From NCBI GenBank assembly GCA_963850525.1, contig CAWKLQ010000008.1:434001-498000 (forward strand): DNA of 64,000 bases, in the 5' to 3' direction. This DNA comes from JAEMQF01 sp963850525 (lineage in GTDB: Bacteria > Pseudomonadota > Gammaproteobacteria > Burkholderiales > Burkholderiaceae_C). Every line of letters starts with the position of its first letter. Within the stretch, counting starts at the first letter, position 1. Below are positions 54,370 through 63,395 of this stretch, piece after piece. The notes under the pieces are model-generated. The model made no database searches. It saw nothing but the letters and a program-made list of their open reading frames with translations, and was not told the DNA's origin. The position numbers and the translations under genes were made by a program.

Positions 54370-57300
54370 ATGCGAACGAACAACTTGTTCTCCGCACACG
54401 CCCTCGATGCGACAAGGTCTGCGCGACGCGGACCCGGGCGCAGCGCACCGAACGCCATTCTCTGGACCTTGAAGCTGCTGCTGGTGAACGCCCTGCTGGC
54501 CGTGACGTGCCTGCAGTCCGCGCACGCAGCGCGCACCATCGTGTCATTGACTTTCGATGATGGTCTGACGCAGTCCGCAGTCGGCGCGATTCTGCGCAGT
54601 CACGCGATGAAAGCCACTTTCTACGTCAACGCCAACTTGATCGGATCGGGCGGAGGCTATTTGACGAAAGCCGAACTCGACGCGCTGTTTGCCGACGGCC
54701 ACGAGATCGGCGGGCACACGACAAATCACGTCGACCTGGCCACGCTTTCCGATACGGCGCAGCGCACTGCGATCTGCGGCGACCTGCAGACCCTCAACAC
54801 CTGGTATCCGAACCAGATTCACTCGTTCGCCTATCCGTTCGCATCGATCGGGCCAACCACGCAGAGCATCGTCGCGGCGGGGTGCGCGGGTGTCGGTGCC
54901 TATGCCAGCGCACGCACGGTCGGCGGGCTCGTCAGCGGCCGGCTGTGCACGGGCTGCCCCACCGCCGAGACCATTCCGCCGGGCAATCCCTACTACGTCA
55001 ACACGCCCGAGTCGATCCTGTCCACGACGACGCTAGACCAGTTGAAGACCTTGGTGACTCAGGCGGAAATTGCGGGCGGCGGATGGGTACCGCTGGTCTT
55101 TCATAACGTATGCACGGGCTGCAGCACCTACGCGATCACCGCGGCAAATCTCGACGCCTTCCTGACCTGGTTGCAGGCGCGCGAATCCAACTTCACCTAC
55201 GTGCGCACCGTGAACCAGGTGATGACAGGCGACCTGCCGGCCCCGCCTGCGCCGCCACCGATGGGCCCGAACCAGCTGATCAATCCTTCGCTGGAGTTGG
55301 ATCAGGACGCGAATGGCTTGCCGGATTGCTGGCAGCGCGACGGCTACGGAACCAGCACCTTCACCTGGGCGCGCACGTCGGACGCTCACACCGGATCGTT
55401 TGCGGATCGGCTGCAGATCACCGCCTACAGCAGCGGCGACCGCAAGCTGCTCCCGGCGCTCGATGCGGGCCAGGCCCTGGGCGGCTGCGCGCCGACGGTT
55501 CAAGCCGGCGCGTCGTACGAGCTGGGCGCCTGGTACAAGTCGACGACGCAAGCGGTGCCCGTGCTCTTCTATCGCGATGCAGGCGGCGTGTGGCAATACT
55601 GGCGCGATGGGCCGCTGTTGCCGGTGGCTGCCAACTGGTCTCAATTCACGTACTACCCCGGCGCCATGCCGGCCGGCGCTCAAGCGCTCAGCTTTGGTAT
55701 CGCGCTCGACTCCATGGGCACGCTGACGACGGACGACTTTTCGCTGCGCAAGATTCTGGATGCAGCCGCCGACACCACCGCGCCGACGGTTGCGGTTACC
55801 GCACCGACGGGCGGCACCACGGTGTCGGGCGCCTCGGTCACCGTCACGGCGAGCGCGGCAGACAACGTCGGCGTGGTCGGCGTGCAATTCAAGCTGGACG
55901 GAATCACCAACCTCGGCGCGGAAGATACGACGTCACCGTATTCGTCGACGTGGAACACCACCGGCCTCGCGAGCGGCAGCTCGCACGCGCTGACGGCGGT
56001 CGCTCGCGATGCAGCCGGCAACAGCACGACCTCGGCTGCAGTGACCGTGACGGTGAACAACCCGGTCGCCGACACGACTCCGCCCTCAGTGTCACTCAGC
56101 GCACCCGCGGCCGGCACGGTGTCCGGCAGCGTCACGGTGTCGGCCAGCGCCGCCGACAACGTCGGCGTGATCGGCGTGCAGTTCCGACTCGACGGCGCGC
56201 CTCTGGGCGCCGAAGACACGACGGCACCGTATTCGATCTCGTGGAACAGCGCCACCGCGACCAACGGCACGCACACCCTGACGGCAGTGGCCCGCGACGC
56301 CGCCGGCAACAGCACCACTTCCGCAGCAGTCAATGTGACGGTGAGCAACTCCGTCGCGGACACCACAGCGCCCACGGTTTCCATTGCTGCACCGGGAGCC
56401 GGCTTGGTGTCGGGAACGGTGACCGTGTCAGCCAATGCATCCGACAACGTGGGCGTCATCGGCGTTCAGTTCAAAGTCGATGGCGTCAACCTGGGCGCCG
56501 AGGTCACGGCCGCACCGTACACGATCGCCTGGAACACCACCACTGTGGCCAATGGCAGTTCGCACACGCTGACTGCAGTCGCCCGCGACGCAGCCGGCAA
56601 CACCGCGACCTCGGCCGCGATCGGTGTGACGGTGAACAATGGAGCGGCAAATACGGCGCCCGTGGCGAATGCCGACCTGTTCCTCTACGTGCCCAACGTG
56701 ACGCGCACCATCAATGCGCCGGGCCTGCTGCGAAACGATTCCGATGCAGAGGGCAACCCGCTGGCCGCGCAGTTCGTCGCGGGCAGCTTGGTGAATGGCG
56801 GCACCCTCACTTGCCTGGCATTGGCCTCGCCGAGCGTCTGTGCCGACGGTTCGTTCAGCTACCTGCGCGCCACGGGCAACAACAACGTGAGCTTCGGCTA
56901 TCGCGCATCGGACGGCGCATTCTCCAGCGCCGCCGCGGCGACGGTCAACCTGCGCGTGAACACCGCGCCGACAACCGTGGCAGACAACTGCAGCTATACC
57001 CGCAGCACGAATACCGTGACCCAGCCGACGCGCTGCACCATCGCCGCCGCGCGAACCGTCAGGATGAATGTGGTCGCCAACGACTACGACCGCAACCATC
57101 CGAATTCGCCGAATACGCTGAACAATCCGACGGACGGCGTCGGCCAGACTGTCGTGGCGGGGTCGATGCGCATCACCGTGGTCGGCAGTGGCGTCGACGT
57201 GCTCGCCAATCCTGCGTGCGGCCAGACCGCCCTCGGGACAGTGCCGGGCACACGGGCGACACTCACGAACAACTGCGACGGGACGCTGACGGCGACGATG

Positions 57301-57402
57301 ACCGCGAGCAACACGCGAAACGTCGTCTACAGCTACCGGGTGAGTGACGATCTGGGAGCGCAGTCCAGTGCCCGACAGGTGACGCTCAGCAGCGTGCCTT
57401 GA
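54370..57402 (+). CDS. Secreted polysaccharide deacetylase with three Ig-like repeats
   Basis: A 1010-residue secreted protein. Leader: LLLVNALLAVTCLQSAHA. NodB deacetylase domain (residues about 55-300): TFDDG at 61-65, GHTTNH at 115-120 and SFAYPFASIG. A carbohydrate-binding-like domain follows (INPSLELDQDANGLPDCWQRDGYG; CBM-type, about 310-460). Then three tandem Ig-like repeats of about 95 residues begin ADTTAPTVAV, ADTTPPSVSL and ADTTAPTVSI, each ending SHTLTAVARDAAGNSTTS-like. The C-terminal part has cadherin-type modules (LLRNDSDAEGNPLAAQF; NDYDRNHPNSPN). The start is one base after the previous stop. It probably modifies polymer outside the cell. Confidence 0.9.
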   Translation: MRTNNLFSAHALDATRSARRGPGRSAPNAILWTLKLLLVNALLAVTCLQSAHAARTIVSLTFDDGLTQSAVGAILRSHAMKATFYVNANLIGSGGGYLTKAELDALFADGHEIGGHTTNHVDLATLSDTAQRTAICGDLQTLNTWYPNQIHSFAYPFASIGPTTQSIVAAGCAGVGAYASARTVGGLVSGRLCTGCPTAETIPPGNPYYVNTPESILSTTTLDQLKTLVTQAEIAGGGWVPLVFHNVCTGCSTYAITAANLDAFLTWLQARESNFTYVRTVNQVMTGDLPAPPAPPPMGPNQLINPSLELDQDANGLPDCWQRDGYGTSTFTWARTSDAHTGSFADRLQITAYSSGDRKLLPALDAGQALGGCAPTVQAGASYELGAWYKSTTQAVPVLFYRDAGGVWQYWRDGPLLPVAANWSQFTYYPGAMPAGAQALSFGIALDSMGTLTTDDFSLRKILDAAADTTAPTVAVTAPTGGTTVSGASVTVTASAADNVGVVGVQFKLDGITNLGAEDTTSPYSSTWNTTGLASGSSHALTAVARDAAGNSTTSAAVTVTVNNPVADTTPPSVSLSAPAAGTVSGSVTVSASAADNVGVIGVQFRLDGAPLGAEDTTAPYSISWNSATATNGTHTLTAVARDAAGNSTTSAAVNVTVSNSVADTTAPTVSIAAPGAGLVSGTVTVSANASDNVGVIGVQFKVDGVNLGAEVTAAPYTIAWNTTTVANGSSHTLTAVARDAAGNTATSAAIGVTVNNGAANTAPVANADLFLYVPNVTRTINAPGLLRNDSDAEGNPLAAQFVAGSLVNGGTLTCLALASPSVCADGSFSYLRATGNNNVSFGYRASDGAFSSAAAATVNLRVNTAPTTVADNCSYTRSTNTVTQPTRCTIAAARTVRMNVVANDYDRNHPNSPNTLNNPTDGVGQTVVAGSMRITVVGSGVDVLANPACGQTALGTVPGTRATLTNNCDGTLTATMTASNTRNVVYSYRVSDDLGAQSSARQVTLSSVP
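55776..56640 (+). repeat. Three tandem coding repeats (Ig-like modules), about 285-300 bp each
   Basis: The three repeats start near 55776, 56073 and 56358 and encode ADTTxPxVxxxAP ... VTVSAxAxDNVGVIGVQFxxDG ... HTLTAVARDAAGN. Residue identity between copies is high, so recombination between them could change repeat number. Confidence 0.7.
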
Positions 57403-57415
57403 GCTGATGACGATT

Positions 57416-57439
57416 CCGGCCGCGCATTTGCGCGGCCGG
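57416..57439 (+). terminator. Hairpin after the deacetylase gene
   Basis: A perfect 9-bp stem (CCGGCCGCG with CGCGGCCGG) and a six-base loop lie 14 bases after the deacetylase stop codon and before the convergent PolX-like gene. A T-run is absent, so the terminator role is inferred from position and stem strength. Confidence 0.65.
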
Positions 57440-57517
57440 GTTCGCGAGGTCCCTTCCAACGACGAGCGGGTGCTCTTTGGCGTGATGAGCGGGCATGAAC
57501 GAAATACTCTCAGGCTC

Positions 57518-58483
57518 TCAGCCGCGCGAGTACCCATCGCGGCACTCCGCCTCGCGACCGCGCACGACGCGCCGCCCGGCGAGTGGCCCAGCGGCCGGGG
57601 TGACGACCGTGTATTGGCGCTCGCCGTGCGCCTTGTCTTCGCCATAGATGACGACCCAGTCGCGCACTCGGCCGAGGTCGTGAGCGCGCGCCGTGTTCGA
57701 AAACAGCGCAGTGAAGTGCCAGTCGCCGCGCTGCGTGTGCAACACCGGCAGCCAGGCCTCGCCCTTCGGGTTAAAGCGGCGCGGCGCGATCTTCGACAGC
57801 GTTCCCGCTTGCGCGCTTGCCCGGTACTCGCGGTCGATGTCGAGCAGCCACTCTACACTCGGCTCGTGCTGCGCCGTCGTCGCCGGCACGCGCCGATTGA
57901 GCGCGCGGCGCCGATCGAGCATTTGCGTCAGGGCGGCGCGAATCGACGCCGCGCGGCGCGCGCCAATGTAGGGCAGGCGCTCCAACCGCCCGTCGTGCGC
58001 AGCGACTTCGAGCGCCTCGAGAGTCTCGACGCCCAGCCCCTCATGCAGCCGTTGCGCGAGTTCCGGGCCGACGCCGGGAATCGTGCGCAGCAGCGCCACG
58101 GGATCGGCCTCGCCGCGCAGGTGCAGGAGCTGGCCCCAGCGACCGGTGGCGAGGATTTCGCCGATCGCCGCGGCGATGCGCGGCCCGACGCCGGGCAGCG
58201 CGTCCAGGCCGTTGATTCCTTCGTTCTCGAAGATATCGCGCACGTTGCGCGGCAGCTGTGCCACGGTATCGGCGGCCTTGCGGTACGCCGCCGCACGATA
58301 GACGTTGCCGTTCTGTGCATCGAGCAGCAGCGCCATTTCGCGCAGCCACTGCGCGACTCCCGCGTTGTCGTCAGGCGGGGCCGACGGCGCAGGGGTGGCG
58401 GCGCGGATGGCGTTGGCGTTTGCGGCGGCGATGGTCGCGGGCTTCGCATCGGCTGGCGGTTGAGGGTTTGCCGAGTTGAGCAT
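57518..58483 (-). CDS. PolX-like helix-hairpin-helix protein (no polymerase domain)
   Basis: A 321-residue protein. The N-terminal part resembles the HHH_8 and HhH regions at the start of bacterial DNA polymerase X (VAQWLREMALLLDAQNGNVYRAAAYRKAADTVAQ; LDALPGVGPRIAAAIGEIL; TIPGVGPELAQRLHEGL). In PolX a polymerase and PHP domain would follow; here the C-terminal part is different (DWVVIYGEDKAHGERQYTVVT). Such standalone proteins probably bind DNA. The ATG at 58483 is chosen because codons further upstream overlap a different coding remnant; starts at 58507 and 58510 are possible. Confidence 0.8.
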   Translation of the reverse strand: MLNSANPQPPADAKPATIAAANANAIRAATPAPSAPPDDNAGVAQWLREMALLLDAQNGNVYRAAAYRKAADTVAQLPRNVRDIFENEGINGLDALPGVGPRIAAAIGEILATGRWGQLLHLRGEADPVALLRTIPGVGPELAQRLHEGLGVETLEALEVAAHDGRLERLPYIGARRAASIRAALTQMLDRRRALNRRVPATTAQHEPSVEWLLDIDREYRASAQAGTLSKIAPRRFNPKGEAWLPVLHTQRGDWHFTALFSNTARAHDLGRVRDWVVIYGEDKAHGERQYTVVTPAAGPLAGRRVVRGREAECRDGYSRG

Positions 58484-58560
58484 CGAAAACCGCGATCTGC
58501 TTGGCATCACGAATCGTCACGTGCACATTGGACAGGTACGCGCCCGACTTCATCGCGGCG
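58478..58560 (-). pseudogene. Possible remnant of a carboxypeptidase-regulatory-like protein
   Basis: In a frame other than the PolX-like gene, the sequence reads AAMKSGAYLSNVHVTIRDAKQIAVFDAQL, which resembles part of a small exported family (AYLADVxVTIRDAxG) I recall from related bacteria. The remainder of the domain is absent. The similarity is from memory, so this is uncertain. Confidence 0.3.
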
Positions 58561-58596
58561 GTCACGACCCACAGGCTGTAGCTGCAGGACGCGCTC

Positions 58597-59409
58597 CTAC
58601 TGCAGTACGGGTTGGGTAGGCGCCAGAGTCGCCTGGATGAAGTCGGAGAGCGCTTCGACATCGGGAATGCTGATGTCGCGCCGGCCTTTCTCGTTGAACA
58701 CAATCACCCCGGCGCGCGCCATGCGGCAGAGGGCTCGGCTCACCGTTTCCAGCGTCATGCCCAGCGTATTGCCGATCTCGGCGCGCGTCATGCGCAGCGT
58801 GATCTGATCCGTGCGCAAGCCGCGCTCGTGCAGCGACTCGGCCCAGAATTTCAGAAAGTCGGCGACGCGCGCGTCAGCCGGCAACGTGCCCAACGACAGC
58901 AACGAGTCGCGATCCCGCACAATCTGGCCGCTCATCGCCACGTGGACCACGGCCATCAGCGCCGGTACGCAGGCGCAGGCGCGCAGCAACGTGTCGTAGC
59001 GAAAGCTCCAGATCTCGCCAGTGTCGATGGCGATCGCGTCGCAGCCGTAGCGGCCGGTGGCGATGCCGTCAAAGCCCAGCCAGTCGCCCTTGAAGTGCAG
59101 GCCCACGACCTGCTCACGGCCGTCGACCGAGAAGTTGACGCTGCGCACCATTCCTGAATTGACGATGTGCAACGCTGTGCACGGCTCGCCGCCGCCGTGA
59201 ACCAGATCGCCGGCGTGCACCATGCGGCGCGTGAACGGCACGTTTTGCTCGAGCAATTCCAGCGCTTCGCGCCAAGGTGGGGCCGTGCGTGCTGGGTGGC
59301 GGGGCAAAGCGGCATGGCGCGGCTCGGAAGTGTTGGCGGCGGCGCCAAGGCTGGGCAGGAAACCAGCGCGCGCGGCGGGGGACTCGCAGTGGGTGGTCGG
59401 GGCATTCAT
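58597..59409 (-). CDS. Crp/Fnr-family transcriptional regulator
   Basis: A 270-residue regulator with a cyclic-nucleotide-binding-type domain (ALHIVNSGMVRSVNFSVDGREQVVGLHFKGDWLGFDG) and a C-terminal HTH_Crp helix (LRMTRAEIGNTLGMTLETVSRALCRMARAGVIVF). The Fnr recognition helix E-xx-SR is present (ETVSRAL). The four N-terminal Fe-S cysteines of Fnr are not found in the usual spacing; Cys residues occur at other places (CESPAARAG; ACACVPAL), so oxygen sensing by an Fe-S cluster is uncertain. It is divergent from glgC. Possible targets with TTGAY-N4-RTCAA sites are noted elsewhere. Confidence 0.92.
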   Translation of the reverse strand: MNAPTTHCESPAARAGFLPSLGAAANTSEPRHAALPRHPARTAPPWREALELLEQNVPFTRRMVHAGDLVHGGGEPCTALHIVNSGMVRSVNFSVDGREQVVGLHFKGDWLGFDGIATGRYGCDAIAIDTGEIWSFRYDTLLRACACVPALMAVVHVAMSGQIVRDRDSLLSLGTLPADARVADFLKFWAESLHERGLRTDQITLRMTRAEIGNTLGMTLETVSRALCRMARAGVIVFNEKGRRDISIPDVEALSDFIQATLAPTQPVLQ

Positions 59410-59566
59410 CGCGTTCTCCTGCGGTTGTGGTTGATGCAGGTCAGGTTAGTCATCTCGTGCAAACGCTTGAGCAATGGCAAGCGCGCTTCGGTAACAGAGG
59501 GTGAATGCTCGGTGAACAGCTGCGCTGACGGTAGACCTATGGGCGTCGCGCTTCGGGCCTCGCGCT

Positions 59567-59580
59567 TTGACCTTGAACAA
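59567..59580 (+). promoter_or_regulatory. Weak Fnr-like site upstream of glgC
   Basis: TTGAC-CTTG-AACAA lies about 72 bases upstream of the glgC start and in the region shared with the divergent Crp/Fnr gene. It matches the consensus TTGAT-N4-ATCAA at 8 of 10 positions. It may be coincidental. Confidence 0.25.
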
Positions 59581-59651
59581 GACACGCGCGCCGTGGTGAC
59601 CTAGGCTCTGGCCTCTCGGGCACGCACCGCGTGCCCGCAGCATGGACGTCC

Positions 59652-60950
59652 ATGGACACCGATCCCCTCGCGAACAATGCGCCGCGCCCCGCGCGCACGA
59701 GCACGGCCGGCGCGACCCTGCATCACTTGACCCAACGCAGCTATGCCATGGTTCTTGCCGGAGGACGCGGCAGCCGGCTGATGCAGCTCACCGACTGGCG
59801 CGCCAAGCCGGCGGTGCCGTTTGCCGGCAAGCTGAAAATCATCGACTTTGCACTCAGTAATTGCGTCAACTCGGGGCTTCGGCGCATCGCCGTACTCACC
59901 CAATACAAGGCGCAAAGCCTGATCCGGCACATCGAACGCGGCTGGGGTTTTCTCGAATCGACCCTGGGCGAATACGTCGACGTCGTCCCCGCTCAGCAGC
60001 GCATGGGCGACGACTGGTACAGCGGCACAGCCAACGCCGTGTACCAGAATCTGGACATCCTGCGCGAGGCGAATCCGCAATACGTGCTCGTTCTCGCGGG
60101 CGACCATGTCTACAAGATGGACTACTCGCGCATGCTGGAGGAGCACGTCGAACGCGGCGCGGATTTGTCGCTCGCCTATGTCAACGTAGCGCTCGCGCAG
60201 GCCTGCAATTTCGGCGTGATCGGCATCGACGCCGACGCGCGCGTCACGGCGTTCGTGGAAAAACCGCTGCAGCCACCGCCGTGCGCCGACTGCGCCGGGC
60301 AGGCGCTGGTGAGCATGGGCGTCTACGTGTTCAACACCAACGTGCTCTGCGATCGGCTCGCGCGCGACGCCGCCGACACCCGCTCGAGCCACGACTTCGG
60401 CAGGGATCTGATTCCGCGCATGGTGCGCGAGGACCGGGTTTTTGCACACCGCTTTGCCGACAGCTGCGTCAACATGGTCGGGGACCGGCCCTACTGGCGC
60501 GACGTCGGGACCGTCGACGCGTATTGGGAGGCCAATCTGGACCTCATTGCCGTCGTTCCCGAACTCAACCTGTACGACCCGGCTTGGCCGATCATGAGCC
60601 TGCAGCACCAATTTGCACCCGCCAAGTTCGTCTTCGACGAGGACGACCGGCGCGGCATGGCCGTCAATTCGCTGGTCTCGGGCGGCTGCATCGTGAGCGG
60701 CGCGACCGTGCGGCGCTCGGTGCTGTTTTCCAACGTGCGCGTGGCCGAACACAGCGTGCTGGAGGACGCCGTGATCCTGCCCGGCACCGTGATCGGGCGC
60801 AACGTCACGCTGCGCCGCGTTGTCGTCGACAAGAACTGCATCCTGCCCGACAACTTCAGGGCCGGCGTCTACCCCGCGGAAGACCGCAGCCGTTTTCACG
60901 TCACCGAGCGTGGCGTGACGCTGATCACACCGAAGATGCTGCAGCCGTAG
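59652..60950 (+). CDS. glgC: Glucose-1-phosphate adenylyltransferase (ADP-glucose pyrophosphorylase)
   Basis: A 432-residue enzyme that makes ADP-glucose for glycogen synthesis. N-terminal motifs: AMVLAGGRGSRLMQLTDWRAKPAVPFAGKLKIIDFAL (nucleotide site), then GTANAVYQNLDIL, VLAGDHVYKMDY, and FVEKPLQPP. The C-terminal left-handed beta-helix is complete (VSGGCIVSGATVRRSVLFSNV; DAVILPGTVIGRNVTLRR). The ATG at 59652 is preferred over a GTG at 59631. No other glycogen gene follows directly. The divergent Crp/Fnr gene may regulate it. Confidence 0.96.
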   Translation: MDTDPLANNAPRPARTSTAGATLHHLTQRSYAMVLAGGRGSRLMQLTDWRAKPAVPFAGKLKIIDFALSNCVNSGLRRIAVLTQYKAQSLIRHIERGWGFLESTLGEYVDVVPAQQRMGDDWYSGTANAVYQNLDILREANPQYVLVLAGDHVYKMDYSRMLEEHVERGADLSLAYVNVALAQACNFGVIGIDADARVTAFVEKPLQPPPCADCAGQALVSMGVYVFNTNVLCDRLARDAADTRSSHDFGRDLIPRMVREDRVFAHRFADSCVNMVGDRPYWRDVGTVDAYWEANLDLIAVVPELNLYDPAWPIMSLQHQFAPAKFVFDEDDRRGMAVNSLVSGGCIVSGATVRRSVLFSNVRVAEHSVLEDAVILPGTVIGRNVTLRRVVVDKNCILPDNFRAGVYPAEDRSRFHVTERGVTLITPKMLQP

Positions 60951-60974
60951 TCGCAGCAACCCGGGGCGCCCGAC

Positions 60975-61949
60975 CTACAGCAACCAATCCCAATTGACTG
61001 TGTCGGTCGCTTCGAAGCTGCCGTTGCCATCGGCGTCCAGATCCAATCGCACCAGCGAGGCAGACAAGGCGGTGGCCCGCAGCGTGCTGTTCTTGCCCTT
61101 GACTTGAATCGTGCCGGTGCTCGGGTAGGCATCCGCGTCGAGCTTGGCGATCGGCGCGTTCGCCAGGGTGCTCACTTCGACGATGCCGCCTGCATTGCGC
61201 GAATGCAGATGACCGTTGACGCGGGTTTGAATGAGTGCGAGCGAACTCAAGGTCGTGTCCTGCACGAAGCAGCCGCTTTGCAGCGTCAGGAGGTCGCTGT
61301 AGCCGAGGTGGCTGATCACGACCTCGGCCGTGACCGGGCCGTCCGCCGTCATCGAGGCGCTCGACGCGGTCAAGTTGAACTGCATAGAACCGTCGATGGT
61401 CATCGAATGGTTTGCCGTCACCGTCGACATCTGCGCGAGGGCGACGCGAGCGCCCAGCGCCCCCGCGTCGAGTTGCGTGAGCGTCATGACCATCGAACCA
61501 TTGAGCGTCTCGCCCGGCGTGTCCTGGCAGGCGCTGAACCCGAGCGTGATCACGTCGCCAACGCTGGGCGCGTTGTTCCCGTCGCGGTCATCGTCCGTCT
61601 CCGACCAGGTGCCACTGAGGACACACGAATGGACAAACGGCCCGATGACCGCCTGCGGGGGCCGGCGTTCGGTGCGCGCACCAGCCGCCCACTTGCGGAG
61701 CGGTTGCGAACCCCTCATCAGCAGTGCCGAGACCGACGCGCTCGGGGCCAGCGGGATCGCCCCCGTCGGGCTCAACACCAGGATGCTCGCGGCAGCCGCA
61801 TGGGCGACTGCGTCGCGATTGAGCGCGCTGATGTCGATCGTCGGAACGACGGGAGACGGGCCGCCGCCGCCACCCCCTCCACCGCACGCAGCCAGCCCGG
61901 CGATGAGCCCGACCGCCAGTGCGTTCGACAGACCTGCGTTCGATTTCAT
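60975..61949 (-). CDS. Lipoprotein with poly-Gly after the lipobox
   Basis: A 324-residue protein with lipobox LIAGLAACGGGGGGGGP (Cys at about residue 22) followed by a Gly8 run. The mature part has beta-rich text with small-domain features (SVGDVITLGFSACQDTPGETLNGSMVMTLTQLD) and a C-terminal segment (LVRLDLDADGNGSFEATDTVNWDWLL) with a DxDxDG Ca-binding-like motif. It lies 17 bases after the FadL-like gene, probably in the same transcript. Function is unknown. Confidence 0.82.
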   Translation of the reverse strand: MKSNAGLSNALAVGLIAGLAACGGGGGGGGPSPVVPTIDISALNRDAVAHAAAASILVLSPTGAIPLAPSASVSALLMRGSQPLRKWAAGARTERRPPQAVIGPFVHSCVLSGTWSETDDDRDGNNAPSVGDVITLGFSACQDTPGETLNGSMVMTLTQLDAGALGARVALAQMSTVTANHSMTIDGSMQFNLTASSASMTADGPVTAEVVISHLGYSDLLTLQSGCFVQDTTLSSLALIQTRVNGHLHSRNAGGIVEVSTLANAPIAKLDADAYPSTGTIQVKGKNSTLRATALSASLVRLDLDADGNGSFEATDTVNWDWLL

Positions 61950-61966
61950 CGCTGTCCTTCACTGCG

Positions 61967-63247
61967 CTAGAACGAATAGCAGACCTGACCCGACGCAATC
62001 AACGTGTTGCTGTCGTAGTGGCCGGCCAAGCGGCCGTACACCGCGTTGCCCGGTGCGCTGCCGCTGTTGTCGATGGTCGCCTTCTTCACCAGCACGTAAG
62101 CGGCGCCGGCGTCAAACGTCATGTTCGAGCTGAGCCGGTATTGAAGTCCGAGCGCGAGCCAAGTCCGGTTGGCATCGGGCAATCGCGGCGTTCGATCCAC
62201 GTCCGGAACAGGCGATTGGTCGAACGCGACACCACCGCGCAGCAGCCACGCGCTGTTGTAGCGGTAGTGCGCGCCGATCGCCACTTTCCACGTGTCCTTG
62301 AAGTTCTCCGGCGTGCTCGACAGCACGGCACCGTTGGCGCGCACGAAGCGCAAGGTCTGGATCGTCGACCACTGCGTCCACTGCGCGTCCAGCATCACGT
62401 CCCAGCGGTCGTTAAGCGTCGCGAAGTACGACAGGTTGACGATCGCCGGGAGCTTCACGTCTGAGCTGATGTCGGAGTTGAATACGCCTGCAATCGCCGG
62501 GTTCGACGAAGTCACGGTCCCGGTGATGTGGTAGTCGATCCCCGAGCGGTACTGCGCGCCGGCACGCGTCTTGTCGTCGAGCTCCCACAGCACACCGGCG
62601 TTCCAGCCCCAGGCGCTGTCCGAGCCTTCGACCACCGCGGTGGAATCCAAACCGCCGATCGCCGCAGGCGGGATCTTGTTCGTGAACTCGGCGTCGATGC
62701 GCTGGTAGTTCAGCCCCAGGCCGACGCCGACGCGCGGCATCGGCCGCCACGCGAGCGCCGGATTCACGTTGATCGTCTTGATGCTCGACTTGATCGCCTG
62801 AAAGCGCCCGATCCACGCGTCGTCGTATTCGGTGACCAGGCCGAACGGCGAGTTCAGGCCCAGACCGAAGGACCACTCCGCCCCTAACGGCGTGATGACG
62901 TAGAGATTGGGCACGACGTTGACGCCGCCGGCGTCGCCGCCTTCGCCGCCCAGGCCCTGGCCCGTGGCGGCCAGCGAGTTCTCATTCTTGAACTTGATCG
63001 ACGGCTTGATCAGGTGCACGGCACCGACGACCTGGCGTTCGCGGATGCGCGACATGCCGGCCGCGTTGGACCACAAAATCGTCGCGTCTTCGGCGGCAGC
63101 GGCACCGCCGGCGAACGCGGTGCCCAGGCTTGACGCGGAACTCTCGTTGATCTGAAAGCCTGCTGCGAATGCCGGCGCGGCGCCGAAGGTGAATGCAAGT
63201 GCCGCCAGCGTGCCGGCACGGGGCAGTGCAAAACGTGACGTGAACAT
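61967..63247 (-). CDS. FadL/TodX-type outer-membrane transporter
   Basis: A 426-residue porin with a signal peptide (LAALAFTFGAAPAFAAGF) and the FadL N-terminal pattern QINESSASSLGTAFAGGAAAAEDATILWSNAAGMSRI. Beta-barrel text fills the rest and it ends in the expected aromatic (QVCYSF). FadL proteins import long-chain fatty acids or hydrophobic compounds across the outer membrane. A perfect AGGAGG ribosome site precedes the ATG. The lipoprotein gene follows. Confidence 0.94.
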   Translation of the reverse strand: MFTSRFALPRAGTLAALAFTFGAAPAFAAGFQINESSASSLGTAFAGGAAAAEDATILWSNAAGMSRIRERQVVGAVHLIKPSIKFKNENSLAATGQGLGGEGGDAGGVNVVPNLYVITPLGAEWSFGLGLNSPFGLVTEYDDAWIGRFQAIKSSIKTINVNPALAWRPMPRVGVGLGLNYQRIDAEFTNKIPPAAIGGLDSTAVVEGSDSAWGWNAGVLWELDDKTRAGAQYRSGIDYHITGTVTSSNPAIAGVFNSDISSDVKLPAIVNLSYFATLNDRWDVMLDAQWTQWSTIQTLRFVRANGAVLSSTPENFKDTWKVAIGAHYRYNSAWLLRGGVAFDQSPVPDVDRTPRLPDANRTWLALGLQYRLSSNMTFDAGAAYVLVKKATIDNSGSAPGNAVYGRLAGHYDSNTLIASGQVCYSF

Positions 63248-63395
63248 GGTGGATTCCTCCTGTCACCAGCCTAGTCCGGCGGTGCGGCCGCGTGTTGCGC
63301 TGGATCACGATTCACGCGTGGCGTTGCGCCGCGTCAACGCGGCCGGTGCGCGGCCGGCGCATGCTGGCGATGTTGCACAACTGACAGAGCGCCTC

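Noticed and set aside
58597..59409. Calling the Crp/Fnr protein an oxygen-sensing Fnr
   Set aside because: The N-terminal cysteine cluster needed for the 4Fe-4S centre is not present in the usual spacing.
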